Origin: Lacticaseibacillus thailandensis DSM 22698 = JCM 13996
GTDB taxonomy: Bacteria > Bacillota > Bacilli > Lactobacillales > Lactobacillaceae
Direction of reading: 5' to 3'
DNA: 64,000 nucleotides
Assembly (NCBI RefSeq): GCF_001312865.1
Contig: NZ_BBER01000004.1
Coordinates: 1 to 64,000 of the forward strand
The position numbers and the translations under genes were made by a program. The notes beneath the pieces are model-generated. The model did no database searches. It was not told the DNA's origin and was given only the letters and a program-made list of their open reading frames with translations. This document shows, piece after piece, positions 22,559 to 31,396 of this stretch (position 1 is the first letter of the stretch; every line of letters starts with the position of its first letter).

Positions 22559-23647
22559 TTAGTAACGTGCCGCTACAAAGTCGTGCAGTGGTTTATTTAG
22601 CGGTACGAATTTCACCGCTTCTTTGAATGGTACTGACAGCATTGCGTCGTCCGCATCCTGAGCCAATTTAACCGCCCATGTTGGGTCAAAAAGCAACTGC
22701 TGACCCACCGCGACAACTTCCGCATTCTGGAGCACGTTCGTCACGTCCTGTCGTGTGCGGACACCACCAACCCCAATGAGTGGGAGTTTGCCCTGCAATG
22801 CTTCGTGGACGTATGCCAAAATTGACTGATCTTGGTAGTCATCTGCCCGCGCGACCCGATTATAGTCGTTTTGTGACAGGTGGATATAATCAAGCCGGGT
22901 CTCACGGAGCTGGGCCAATAGCCACAACGTATCGTCAAAGCGGATACCGGGAGTTTCAAATTCTTCTGGCGATACCCGGTAGCCGACCAGGAACGGCCGG
23001 TCAGCGTACTTATCGACCGCCGCAAAGACACTGTCGAGCAACTCACGAATGAACCGGTATCGCCGCTGTCGATCACCACCGTAATCGTCCGTCCGTCGGT
23101 TAGAGTGCTGGGAGAAGAATTGCTGGATCAAGTACGTATTCGCACCGTGTAGTTCAACCCCATCAAAGCCGGCCTGGATGGCTCGCCGGGTGGCCTCACC
23201 GAAGGCAACAACGGTGGCGTGAATTTCGTCAACAGTCATTGCCCGTGGCGTCTCCGCCCCGGGACGTGGCGCCGCGACGGCGCTAGCGGACACGGTCTGT
23301 TCCCCGGACAAGGTCGCCCGGTTGGTCATCCGCCCGGCGTGGAAGATCTGGACGAAGGCCTTCGCACCTTTGGCCTGAATGGCCCGCGCCAGGGCACCCA
23401 ATTCTGGAATCATGTCATCATGGGCAATTGACAACTCCCCCGGCCAGCCCTTGCCGCCATCCTGGACGTTGGCTGCACCAGTAATAACCGCGCCCAGGCC
23501 ACTAGCACGGTTAGCGTAATATTGAATCTCGTCACGCGTGACGGTCCCGTTATAAAAACTCTGTTGCGTGGTCATCGGTGACATTACGATACGGTTGCGC
23601 AGGGTCACCCCAGACTTAAACTTTAGTTGCTCGTCAAACTTAGTCAT
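22559..23647 (-). CDS. Old yellow enzyme family NADH-dependent flavin oxidoreductase
   Basis: FMN-binding TIM-barrel oxidoreductase of the YqiG/NADH:flavin oxidoreductase type. Start MTKFDEQLKFKSGVTLRNRIV at 23647 after AGGAGG. Landmarks: VMSPMTTQQS, FVQIFHAGRM, the substrate-binding ELHGANTYLIQQFFSQHSNRR (His-x-x-Asn), YRVSPEE and phosphate-binding LIGVGGVRT. At 362 residues it is complete. It overlaps the 3' end of the Hsp31-like gene by eight bases, so the two are an operon, perhaps for electrophile or carbonyl stress (inference from both families). Physiological substrate unknown. Confidence 0.92.
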   Translation of the reverse strand: MTKFDEQLKFKSGVTLRNRIVMSPMTTQQSFYNGTVTRDEIQYYANRASGLGAVITGAANVQDGGKGWPGELSIAHDDMIPELGALARAIQAKGAKAFVQIFHAGRMTNRATLSGEQTVSASAVAAPRPGAETPRAMTVDEIHATVVAFGEATRRAIQAGFDGVELHGANTYLIQQFFSQHSNRRTDDYGGDRQRRYRFIRELLDSVFAAVDKYADRPFLVGYRVSPEEFETPGIRFDDTLWLLAQLRETRLDYIHLSQNDYNRVARADDYQDQSILAYVHEALQGKLPLIGVGGVRTRQDVTNVLQNAEVVAVGQQLLFDPTWAVKLAQDADDAMLSVPFKEAVKFVPLNKPLHDFVAARY

Positions 23648-24339
23648 TGTTTGCCTCCTGTAACACCTGAATTGTTGCTTTACCCACACCACGAGCGGAC
23701 TGCGGATTTTGGCCCGTGATCAGGCGCCCATCAACCACCACGTTCTCCGTATATGCAGCCGCCTTGCTGTAGTTGGCACCGGCCCTCTTCAGGGCGTCCT
23801 CAGCTAAAAACGGTACGGCGTCAGTTAACTGGTTGATTTTTTTCCTCTTCGTTCGTAAAGCCGGTAACGTGGCGACCGGCGATGAATGGTTGCCCCTCGG
23901 CATCCTGCATGGCCAGTAAGCCAACCACTCCGTGACAAACGGCAGTGACCAAGCCACCCCGTTGATAGATTGATTGCGCAATTGCCGCTACCGCCGTGCT
24001 GTCAGGAAAATCCCACATCACCCCGTGGCCACCGGCATAGTAGATAATGTCGTAATCATCGGCATTAACCTGATCGGGACGCAATGAGTGCGCCAACCGC
24101 CGCTCACGGTACTGAGCATCGCCATAGAACCGCCAGTTGGTGGCATCCATAGCATCGGGCGCTAATGATCCCGGATCCAACGGCACATATCCACCGGTTG
24201 GGCTAACGTAATCCACCGCGATGCCATGATTAGCCATCACCTCATGAAAATGCGTCGCTTCACTAAGCCACACACCCGTAGCACGGTTCATACCAGCAAA
24301 GCGTGCGGTATTGGTCACCACAATTAACGCCTTAGTCAT
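23640..24339 (-). CDS. DJ-1/PfpI superfamily, Hsp31-like glyoxalase III or deglycase (frameshifted)
   Basis: Type 1 glutamine amidotransferase-like protein of the Hsp31/glyoxalase III group. Conserved parts: the catalytic Glu in TGVWLSEATHF near residues 22-32, YYAGGHGVMWDFPDS, and the nucleophile elbow TAVCHGVVGLL with Cys. The end (KINQLTDAVPFLAEDALK and DGRLITGQNPQSA) is in another frame. A T7 run at 23837-23843, which must be six, causes the break. Restored length is about 232 residues. A strong promoter with a 12-base palindrome precedes it, and an old yellow enzyme gene overlaps its end, pointing to reactive carbonyl or electrophile detoxification. Confidence 0.88.
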
Positions 24340-24381
24340 TATTCAGGTCCCCTTCTTATACTAATTGTTAATACATATTTC

Positions 24382-24410
24382 AGTATGCATACTTACTAAA
24401 AGTATGTCAA
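24382..24410 (-). promoter_or_regulatory. Promoter and palindromic operator of the Hsp31-like/OYE operon
   Basis: Minus strand TTGACA (24410-24405), 17-base spacer, CATACT (24387-24382). The -10 lies in the perfect palindrome AGTATGCATACT (24382-24393), and the spacer holds TACTTTTAGTAAGTA, another inverted repeat. A repressor binding across the -10 is likely; which one is unknown. Confidence 0.75.
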
Positions 24411-24454
24411 GTGAATAACACGCTACCGGCTGGCTGTCGCGCACTGCCAGTATG

Positions 24455-24487
24455 CAAAAAGGTGCACCGACAACTGCCGGTACACCT
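24455..24487 (-). terminator. Terminator of zwf
   Basis: Minus strand AAGGTGTACCG pairs with CGGTGCACCTT with one mismatch each side, then TTTTTGC. It lies 24 bases beyond the zwf stop. Confidence 0.85.
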
Positions 24488-24510
24488 TGACTCATTCTAC
24501 TCAATATTAG

Positions 24511-25989
24511 CTAGTCGTTGGCCGAACCGTCCCAACTCCAGTGGTCACCATACTTGGCCAGCAGGGCAGCCGCGGCATCCGGACCCATCGAACCCGACTT
24601 GTACGTAGGCATGACATCACTGGCATCCCATGCCTGCCGAATCTTATCAACGTACTGCCAGGTCGCCTTCAGTTCGTGCCACCGGGTGAAGTTAGTCTGG
24701 TTACCCGCCAGCGCATCCTGCAACAGGTGCTCATAGGCTTCGGGCGCATTGGCAATGGCGTTCGCATCGTGCCGGAAGTTTAGTGGAAACTGGCCAATGT
24801 GAAAGTCCTGGCCCAATTGCTTGCCGTTGATTACCAAACGGTAGCCCTCCTCGGGTTCCACAAAGATGGTCAAGGAGTTGGCCGCCAGCTCATTACAGCC
24901 CACGGGCGCAAAAATGTTCTGCTTAGTGGGCTTGAAGTTCACCGTAATCTGCGTGGACTTGCGGGTCATGTGCTTGCCAGTACGGACGTAGAACGGCACC
25001 CCGGTCCACGCCGAGTCAGTCAACTCGATCCGCCCCGCCACAAACGTTTCGGTTTTGGAATCGGCTGCCACACCTTCTTCCTGAACGTAATCAGGCTGGT
25101 CTGGAGTATCACCTACGTACTGCCCACGAACAAAGTTCTCCGCCGCATCCTCTGGGGTCAAGGGTTTGAGCGATTCCAAAATACTGCGCTTAGCTTGGTG
25201 AACCGCGTTCGGCGTCAACGACTCTGGTTCCGGCATTGCCACGTAGGCAATGAGCTGCATGATGTGGTTTTGCACCATGTCACGCAACGCCCCGGCTGTT
25301 TCGTAGTACCCAGCGCGTTCTTCGACCCCGACAGCTTCCGCCAACGTAATTTGCACGTTGTCGATGTAGTCGTGGTTCCAAACGGCTTTGAACATCGGGT
25401 TCGCAAAGCGCACCGCCATGAGCGATTGCACCATTTCTTTGCCTAAGTAGTGGTCAATGCGGTAAATTTGGTCTTCATCAAACGCCGCGTTGATTGAATC
25501 GTTCAATTCCTTGGCGCTGGCAAAATCGCGACCAAACGGTTTCTCGATCACCAGCCGGTTATACCCGTTAGCGGACAACAGGTGCTCGGAGCGAATGTGA
25601 CTGGCAATAATACCAAAGAACCGCGGTGCCATGGCCATGTAAAATAGGCGGTTACCCCCAACTTGATACCGGTCGTCCAACTCGGACGACAGTTTACGTA
25701 GCGTGACGTAGTGGTCGGCGTCGGTAACATCGTGACTCTGGTAGTAGAAATGACTAGCAAAGGCGTGCACCGCATCCGAGACCGCTCCGGCCTCACCCTC
25801 GAGGCTGGTCGCAATGATGTCGCGGTAATATTCATTACTCCACGGCCGCCGCGCAGTGCCAATGACGGCAAAGTGGTCACGCAAAATTCCGTGACGGTAC
25901 AGCTGGAACAGTGCCGGATACAACTTGCGCCGCGCCAAATCCCCTGAGCCACCAAAAATTGTAATAACACTTGCTTGTTCTTGAGTCAT
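24511..25989 (-). CDS. zwf: Glucose-6-phosphate 1-dehydrogenase
   Basis: NADP-linked first enzyme of the oxidative pentose phosphate/phosphoketolase route, central in heterofermentative lactic acid bacteria. Complete at 492 residues. Landmarks: nucleotide-binding ITIFGGSGDLARRKLYPALF at residues 9-28, VIEKPFGRD, the active-site signature YRIDHYLGKEMVQ near 175-187, and VRTGKHM. The start MTQEQASVITIF lies near AGAAAGG. It appears monocistronic with a terminator downstream; a DtxR-type regulator gene lies 24 bases upstream and could be co-transcribed. Confidence 0.97.
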   Translation of the reverse strand: MTQEQASVITIFGGSGDLARRKLYPALFQLYRHGILRDHFAVIGTARRPWSNEYYRDIIATSLEGEAGAVSDAVHAFASHFYYQSHDVTDADHYVTLRKLSSELDDRYQVGGNRLFYMAMAPRFFGIIASHIRSEHLLSANGYNRLVIEKPFGRDFASAKELNDSINAAFDEDQIYRIDHYLGKEMVQSLMAVRFANPMFKAVWNHDYIDNVQITLAEAVGVEERAGYYETAGALRDMVQNHIMQLIAYVAMPEPESLTPNAVHQAKRSILESLKPLTPEDAAENFVRGQYVGDTPDQPDYVQEEGVAADSKTETFVAGRIELTDSAWTGVPFYVRTGKHMTRKSTQITVNFKPTKQNIFAPVGCNELAANSLTIFVEPEEGYRLVINGKQLGQDFHIGQFPLNFRHDANAIANAPEAYEHLLQDALAGNQTNFTRWHELKATWQYVDKIRQAWDASDVMPTYKSGSMGPDAAAALLAKYGDHWSWDGSAND

Positions 25990-26013
25990 TATGCATGCCT
26001 TTCTCTAATCGAA

Positions 26014-26682
26014 TTACCTGTTAGCTGCAATAATCTCTGGGCTAGTAATAAAGATGCCCTGGGCAAACTCAGCCTTCACCATGACGACCTTACCGGTACG
26101 GGATACCCACATGGTAATGGCACCATTACTATTATCCACCGCGAGCACTTCGTCGCCCAGCTTAATATCAATCACGCTGAGAAAATCGAGCAACTTGGCT
26201 TCATCCATCACCCGCTCAATTGTCGCTTTGCCACCTGGTTGTAAGGATGCCAGCGGCGTGGTGCTCTGGTGCCGGAAATGCCCGTTCGCATCGGGAATTA
26301 CCCCGCCGTGAGGACAGGTCTTGGGACGCTTCAAAAAGTAGTCCAGCCGGTTAGCCATGTCATCAGTGGTGGCGTGTTCCAATAGCTCTGCTTCACCATG
26401 GAGCGCGTCATAAGGATACAATAACTGGGTCATCAGGAAAACTTCCCACAGGCGGTGATTGCGCACCAATTTGGCCGCTGCTAGTGTACCACTGGCAGTC
26501 AATTGAATGCCATGATACGGCGTATGGGTCACTAAGTGGTCAGCTTCAAGTTTATCCACCATCTCCGTCACGGAAGCAGCCGCAACGCCAATAGCGGCGC
26601 CGACCTGCTTGTTGGCCACTTTGTGCTGATCGCCACCTAGTTCCAGGATGATCTTCAAATAATCTTCTTTGTTCGGCGTCAT
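26014..26682 (-). CDS. DtxR/MntR family metal-dependent transcriptional regulator
   Basis: Metalloregulator with an N-terminal winged helix (MTPNKEDYLKIILELGG; VAAASVTEMVDKLEADHLV; GIQLTASGTLAAAKLVRNHRLWE), a dimerisation/metal domain (LHGEAELLEHATTDDMANRLDYFL; TCPHGGVIP), and a C-terminal FeoA/SH3-like domain (PGGKATIERVMDEAKLLDFL). The domain order and the HGEAELLEH metal site suit manganese or iron sensing. I choose the ATG at 26682 (222 residues); the in-frame upstream codons to 26745 have poor ribosome sites. No metal transporter is adjacent, so the regulon is elsewhere. It lies directly before zwf. Confidence 0.9.
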   Translation of the reverse strand: MTPNKEDYLKIILELGGDQHKVANKQVGAAIGVAAASVTEMVDKLEADHLVTHTPYHGIQLTASGTLAAAKLVRNHRLWEVFLMTQLLYPYDALHGEAELLEHATTDDMANRLDYFLKRPKTCPHGGVIPDANGHFRHQSTTPLASLQPGGKATIERVMDEAKLLDFLSVIDIKLGDEVLAVDNSNGAITMWVSRTGKVVMVKAEFAQGIFITSPEIIAANR

Positions 26683-27000
26683 GCCCCGTCTATCTCCATT
26701 TTTGTCCATATTTTTATTATGCACGAATTGTAAGAAAAAAAACACGGCTAGTCAGTATTTTTTTCACACCGTGTGCTGTAGCAAGTACCTTAGCTTCCAT
26801 ACCAACAATGATTTGTCTGGTTGATACGCTGATTTGTTAAGGGCAATGTAGAAATCAGCGCTGACAGGCAAGCACGTTGGCATTAGTAATGACGCCGCAG
26901 CTGCGGAGTGTTGTGGGCAAAATCCGTCTGACGAGCGTGTAGGACTGCGGAGACGACCACACCGCAGCACTTTCGCACCCTCACCCATCAATTTTCAAAT
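26683..27000. other. Intergenic region, no gene recognised
   Basis: Divergent spacer between the DtxR-type regulator and the methionine T-box transcript. A possible minus-strand reading of 75 codons (26764-26991) has no ribosome site, no recognisable domain and atypical composition, so I do not call it. A CATAAT-like -10 for the regulator lies near 26717-26722. Confidence 0.5.
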
Positions 27001-27005
27001 CATTC

Positions 27006-27034
27006 TTGACATTCGCCAAAACCGGCCGTATGAT
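27006..27034 (+). promoter_or_regulatory. Promoter of the metE-like transcript
   Basis: TTGACA (27006-27011), exactly 17 bases, TATGAT (27029-27034). It sits immediately before the T-box leader. Confidence 0.88.
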
Positions 27035-27040
27035 AATGCC

Positions 27041-27325
27041 AATTGATAGACGTTGAAGGGATGAGTAACCGGTACGTCGCGTGCAGAGAGCCAATGGTTG
27101 GTGCGAGTTGGTCGCGGTACGCCGGTGAAGATGGTCCTGGAGTCTGCCGGCTGGCGAGCATATACAAACCAGCCCCGGTTTCGTGCCCGTTAACGCACGC
27201 GAGTATCGTATTCCTATGGCGGATACCGTACTTACTAAGTGGGCCGTGGTGACACGACTCAGAACACGGGTGGTAACACGACCAGGTCGTCCCGGAATCC
27301 AATGGATTCTGGGGCGACCTTTTTG
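27041..27325 (+). promoter_or_regulatory. Methionine-type T-box leader 1
   Basis: tRNA-sensing leader. Stem I features in order: GATGAGTAA (K-turn type) near 27059, AGAGAGCC with GTTGGTGCGAG (distal loop motifs) near 27081-27105, and GAAGATGG near 27128 with ATG as candidate specifier. The T-box core reads AACACGGGTGGTAACACGA (27263-27281), a variant of the usual GGTGGNACCGCG. The terminator stem GGTCGTCCC/GGGGCGACC (27285-27319), with an inner GAATCC/GGATTC pairing, is followed by T5. The downstream gene is methionine synthase-like, which fits the ATG specifier. Confidence 0.9.
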
Positions 27326-27375
27326 TTTACCCCCACTATTGACCGTTAATCATAATACCAGGGAGGAATTTCACC

Positions 27376-28491
27376 ATGAGTACAAAATTACACTATAAGT
27401 TCGATCAGGTTGGCAGTTACTTGCGTCCAGCGACCCTTAAGCAGGCCCACGCCGACTTTGCGGCGGGCAAAATTTCGGAACAACAGCTCACTGACATCAA
27501 ACACGATGCCATTGAGGACCTCGTTAAGCACGAAGTTGCCGCAGGCCTGCACGGCATTACCGATGGTGAATTCAACCGCTCATGGTGGCACCTGGACTTC
27601 CTCTGGAACCTCAACGGTGCCGAAAAGTACGACTACAACGAATCCTATAAATTTAAGGGCAGTAAGACGCGTACCGACAACGTACGCCTTGCCGGGCCCA
27701 TTGCTGCTAACCCGAACCACCCGTTCTACGCGGACTTTGACTTCCTCAAGTCCACCCTCCCAGCCGGTGTCGAACCCAAAGTAACCATTCCGTCACCAAC
27801 GATGTGGTTCCGCGACAACCGCAGTGATAACTGGCACAAGTTTTACGCGACCTGGGGCCAGTTCCTCGACGACCTCGCTAAGGCTTACCACGAAACTTTA
27901 CTACAATTCTACCAACGGGGTGCCCGGTACATCCAGCTCGATGACACCACCTGGGCCTTCCTGATTGCCCGCCTGAACGCGGCCCAGGACGACCCCACTG
28001 AGTTCACCCACTACGCGCAGTTAGCCGAAGACGCAGTGTACGTCATCACGAAGTTGCTGGATGACCTGCCTGACGACCTGAAGGTGTCCACCCATATTTG
28101 CCGGGGCAACTTCAAGTCCACCTACCTGTTTGAAGGTAGCTACGCCCCGGTCGCACCCTACCTGGCCCAGTTACCGTATGATGCTTTCTTCCTTGAATAC
28201 GACAGCGAACGCGACGGCGACTTTGCGCCACTTGCCCAAATCTGGAACGGACGGCGCAATGTCGAAATCGTTCTGGGTCTGGTCACCAGCAAGTTTCCTA
28301 AACTGGAGAACCCAGAAGACGTGAAGCGCCGCATTAACCAGGCGGCGCAACTCGTGCCACTAGCAAACCTGGCGCTGTCCACCCAGTGTGGTTTCTCTTC
28401 CACCGAGGAAGGTAACGTGCTGACCCCCGACGATGAATGGGCCAAGCTGAAGCTGATTCACAGCATCGCCGAGGATGTTTGGGGTAAATAA
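27376..28491 (+). CDS. Cobalamin-independent methionine synthase-like protein (YxjG/YxjH type)
   Basis: Homologue of the C-terminal catalytic half of MetE: transfers a methyl group to homocysteine or a related thiol, zinc dependent. The 371-residue protein begins KFDQVGSYLRPATLKQAH. Landmarks: GITDGEFNRSWWHLDFLW, IPSPTMWF, YIQLDDTTW, zinc-ligand segments STHICRGNF and STQCGFSSTEEGN. Lacking the N-terminal MetE half, it belongs to the short YxjG/YxjH group, whose methyl donor is not firmly established. Start ATG at 27376 follows GGAGG. It is controlled by T-box 1 and followed by a second T-box. Confidence 0.92.
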   Translation: MSTKLHYKFDQVGSYLRPATLKQAHADFAAGKISEQQLTDIKHDAIEDLVKHEVAAGLHGITDGEFNRSWWHLDFLWNLNGAEKYDYNESYKFKGSKTRTDNVRLAGPIAANPNHPFYADFDFLKSTLPAGVEPKVTIPSPTMWFRDNRSDNWHKFYATWGQFLDDLAKAYHETLLQFYQRGARYIQLDDTTWAFLIARLNAAQDDPTEFTHYAQLAEDAVYVITKLLDDLPDDLKVSTHICRGNFKSTYLFEGSYAPVAPYLAQLPYDAFFLEYDSERDGDFAPLAQIWNGRRNVEIVLGLVTSKFPKLENPEDVKRRINQAAQLVPLANLALSTQCGFSSTEEGNVLTPDDEWAKLKLIHSIAEDVWGK

Positions 28492-28509
28492 CAATACGCA
28501 TATTGATGT

Positions 28510-28793
28510 TGAAGTAGATGAGTAAGTGCCATTGTCGTGCACAGAGAGCCGGGGTAGCTGCGAGCCGGTCACGTCAAGGTACCGAAGATGGTCTACCGTA
28601 ACAATGTTGGGTGAGCTATGGCCAGCCCGACCCGGGAACGCCCGTTATCGCGTCACGGTCTGCGGCTTTGCGCCGCGTACCGGATGAGTGGTTAGTAGTG
28701 ATACTAATCAGAAAACGGGTGGTAACACGATTAAAGTCGTCCCGGGATGCCGACAACCATGATGGTTGTCCGTATCCCGGGGCGACTTTTTTT
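28510..28793 (+). promoter_or_regulatory. Methionine-type T-box leader 2
   Basis: Second tRNA-sensing leader, same architecture as the first: GATGAGTAA near 28517, AGAGAGCC with GCTGCGAG near 28543-28564, GAAGATGG near 28584 with ATG candidate specifier, core AAAACGGGTGGTAACACGA (28712-28730). The terminator has stem GTCGTCCCGGGAT/ATCCCGGGGCGAC with an inner GACAACCAT/ATGGTTGTC hairpin, then T7 (28787-28793). No strong promoter is visible between the metE-like stop and this leader, so it may be reached by readthrough. Confidence 0.9.
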
Positions 28794-28943
28794 GACGTCT
28801 GGGCCCCACCCCGTGTTCAGTTACGGCCACAAACGTAGGCTGACCATGCGGCAACCACTAAACCAGACATCTGGGTGCGGATTAACTGCAGTAATTCGCG
28901 CCGTTCTGCATACCAACAAGTACCCTTGAAAGGAAGTTGCGCT

Positions 28944-30229
28944 ATGACCAACCATAACTACCACTTTGAAACGTTACAACTACACGCCGGTCAGGAAGAA
29001 CCTGATCCGGCTACCGGAGCCCGCGTGACGCCCATTTACCAAACGGCGGCCTTTGTATTCAAAGACGCTAAAGAGGCGGCAGACCGCTTTGGCCTCCGTG
29101 AACCCGGCAACATTTACGGCCGCCTCACTAACCCCACCAACGCGGCACTAGAAGCGCGCATTGCAGCACTCGAGAGCGGCACGAGCGCCATCTCCCTGGC
29201 TTCTGGCGCGGCGGCTATCACCGCTGCCGTCTTGAACGTGGCGGGGGCCGGGGACCACATCGTCAGTGCCAGCACCATCTATGGCGGTACCTACGAGCTC
29301 TTTAGCGGTACCCTAAAACATCTGGGCATTGAGACCACCTTTGTGGATCCGGATGACCCCCAGAACTTTGCCGATGCCATTCAGGACAACACCAAAGTCA
29401 TCTTCTTTGAATCCCTTGGCAATCCAGCCATTAACATCGTTGACTTCGCAGCCGTCGTTAAGATTGCTCACGAGCACGGTATTCTGACCATCGTCGACTC
29501 CACCTTTGCCACCCCATACCTGATCCGCCCGTTTGACTACGGTGTGGACGTGGTTGTGCACTCCGCCACCAAGTTTATCGGGGGCCACGGGGCAACCTTG
29601 GGTGGTCTGGTCGTGGAAAAGGGCGACTTCGACTACGCGGCTTCCGGCCGGTATCCTGGGTTTACCACCCCAGCCGCAGCTTACGACGGCCTGGTTTGGG
29701 CCGATCTCAAAGGCAGTGCGTTCACGACCAAGATTCGGGCTGAACACCTACGGGACACCGGGGCCACCCTGGCACCGCAATCTGCTTGGTACTTACTCCA
29801 GGGGCTAGAAACGTTATCCCTGCGCATCGAACGGCACGTCGCCAACGCCCGCAAAGTAGTCGCGTTCTTGCAGCAACACCCCAAGGTGGCGTGGGTCTCA
29901 TATCCAGAAACCGATGATTCACCTACAAGGCCTTGGCAACGAAGTACTTCCCCCGTGGGACGGGTTCCATCTTCACTTTTGGCCTCAAAGCCGGTGAGCA
30001 GGGTGCCGTCCAGTTGATCAACCACGTTGAGTTGTTCAGCCTGCTGGCTAACGTTGGTGACGCTAAATCACTGATTATCCACCCCAAGTCCACCACGCAC
30101 GCCCAGCTAAACGACGAACAGTTGGCCACCGCCGGCATTACGCCGGACCTGATTCGGATCTCCGTCGGGATTGAAAACGTCGACGACCTCATCGCCGATT
30201 TGAGCCAAGCCCTCGACGCCGTGGACTAG
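28944..30229 (+). CDS. metY: O-acetylhomoserine aminocarboxypropyltransferase (sulfhydrylase), frameshifted
   Basis: PLP enzyme of the Cys/Met metabolism family that makes homocysteine directly from O-acetylhomoserine and sulfide. Start [18 protein letters not shown] at 28944 after GAAAGGA. Landmarks: [38 protein letters not shown], the PLP-lysine motif [16 protein letters not shown], and after frame correction [39 protein letters not shown]. One base is missing near 29921, joining DDSP to [12 protein letters not shown]. Restored length about 428 residues, as expected for MetY rather than the shorter MetB. Behind T-box 2. Confidence 0.93.
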
Positions 30230-30260
30230 AATTACACCAACCCAAAAACATCAGCCATGA

Positions 30261-30313
30261 AACAACGCGCCACCACTCGTACCTTGAGGTACGGATGGTG
30301 GCGCGTTGTTTTG
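30261..30313. terminator. Bidirectional terminator between metY and folD
   Basis: AACAACGCGCCACCA (30261-30275) pairs with TGGTGGCGCGTTGTT (30296-30310). An inner CGTACC/GGTACG hairpin extends the stem. The flanks are AA-rich and TT-rich, fitting use from both sides. Confidence 0.85.
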
Positions 30314-30328
30314 CCGATGATAATTATA

Positions 30329-31213
30329 TTACTGACGGTCTGCCCGGCGTTGCGCGGCTTCTAGCGTTTGGTAAATCAACATGTTGACCGTCATGGGCCC
30401 CACCCCACCCGGTACCGGGGTGATTGCGCTGGCAAGGTGCTGCACACTATCAAAGTCGACATCCCCAACCAGTTTGGTTTGTCCGTCACTAGTTGCCACG
30501 CGGTTCATCCCCACATCAATAATCACGGCCCCTGGTTTGACGTCGGCATCCGTGACCAGTCCGGCTGAACCGGTTGCGGCCACGATGATGTCCGCATCAC
30601 CCAAAATTGCCTGCACGTTGGTCGTCCGCGAATGGGCAATCGTCACCGTCGCGTTGGCGTGCAATAACAGCGCCGCCATGGGCTTACCCACGATGTTGCT
30701 ACGCCCTAAAATGACGGCGCGTTTGCCCGCCACCGACACGTTGTAGAAGGCCAGTAACTTCATGATGCCCCGTGGCGTGCACGGACGTAAAGTGGTGATG
30801 GGCCGGTCCTTAGGCGTGCTCCACAAGCGCCCCAAGTTAACGTCGGTAAACCCGTCCACATCTTTCTCGGGGTCAACCGCGTTACGAATGGCTTCTGTAT
30901 CCACACCGGACGGTAACGGCAACTGGACGATCATACCGTCAACCGTGGGGTCCGCGTTCAACCGCCGCACTACCGCGAGCACGTCCGCGGTCCGAGCCGT
31001 CACTGGGAGGTGTTCCGTCACGGCGTCAATGCCGACCGTGTTGGCCCGGCGCTGCTTATTGCGAATGTAGATGGCACTGGCGGGATCATCACCCGCGGCC
31101 ACGACCACCAACTTGGGCTTGCGCCCTAATTGGTTAGTCAAACTGGCTGCCTGCGTCTGCATCTCCGTCACCAACGCTGCGGTCACCGGTTTAGCTGCTA
31201 ATATTTTCGTCAT
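30329..31213 (-). CDS. folD: Methylenetetrahydrofolate dehydrogenase/cyclohydrolase
   Basis: Bifunctional NADP-dependent enzyme interconverting methylene-, methenyl- and formyl-tetrahydrofolate. The ATG at 31213 has AAGGGG about nine bases ahead; the in-frame GTG at 31222 is part of that site. Motifs: YIRNKQRRANTVGI with the catalytic Lys, IVQLPLPSGV, DPEKDVDGF, RPCTPRGIM, and the Rossmann segment VILGRSNIVGKPMAALL. The C-terminal signature is PGGVGPMTVNML. At 294 residues it is complete. One-carbon neighbours in the window are glyA and the metE-like gene. Confidence 0.96.
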   Translation of the reverse strand: MTKILAAKPVTAALVTEMQTQAASLTNQLGRKPKLVVVAAGDDPASAIYIRNKQRRANTVGIDAVTEHLPVTARTADVLAVVRRLNADPTVDGMIVQLPLPSGVDTEAIRNAVDPEKDVDGFTDVNLGRLWSTPKDRPITTLRPCTPRGIMKLLAFYNVSVAGKRAVILGRSNIVGKPMAALLLHANATVTIAHSRTTNVQAILGDADIIVAATGSAGLVTDADVKPGAVIIDVGMNRVATSDGQTKLVGDVDFDSVQHLASAITPVPGGVGPMTVNMLIYQTLEAAQRRADRQ

Positions 31214-31396
31214 GATCGACACCCCTTAATTAATTGCTTCTATTAGTATACCGTATGGCCAGAACCACCCGCTAGCCAGCCGCCAGTACTTTAATCGCAT
31301 TATTACTTCGCCGGCCCAAATTTGCACGTATCACCCACATTGTTTGGTGATACCATAGAGCCAAGATAAAATTCACAATCACACTGGGAGGCAACC

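Noticed and set aside
24799-25446. 215-codon open frame opposite zwf
   Set aside because: Antisense shadow of an intact, well-conserved zwf; no recognisable features.
26764-26991. 75-codon minus-strand frame in the spacer before the methionine transcript
   Set aside because: No ribosome site, cysteine- and serine-rich random-looking product, lies between two divergent promoters.
27041-28793. S-box (SAM) riboswitches before the methionine genes
   Set aside because: The conserved elements present (AGAGAGCC, GGTGGTAACACG before a terminator) are T-box features; SAM aptamer motifs are not seen.
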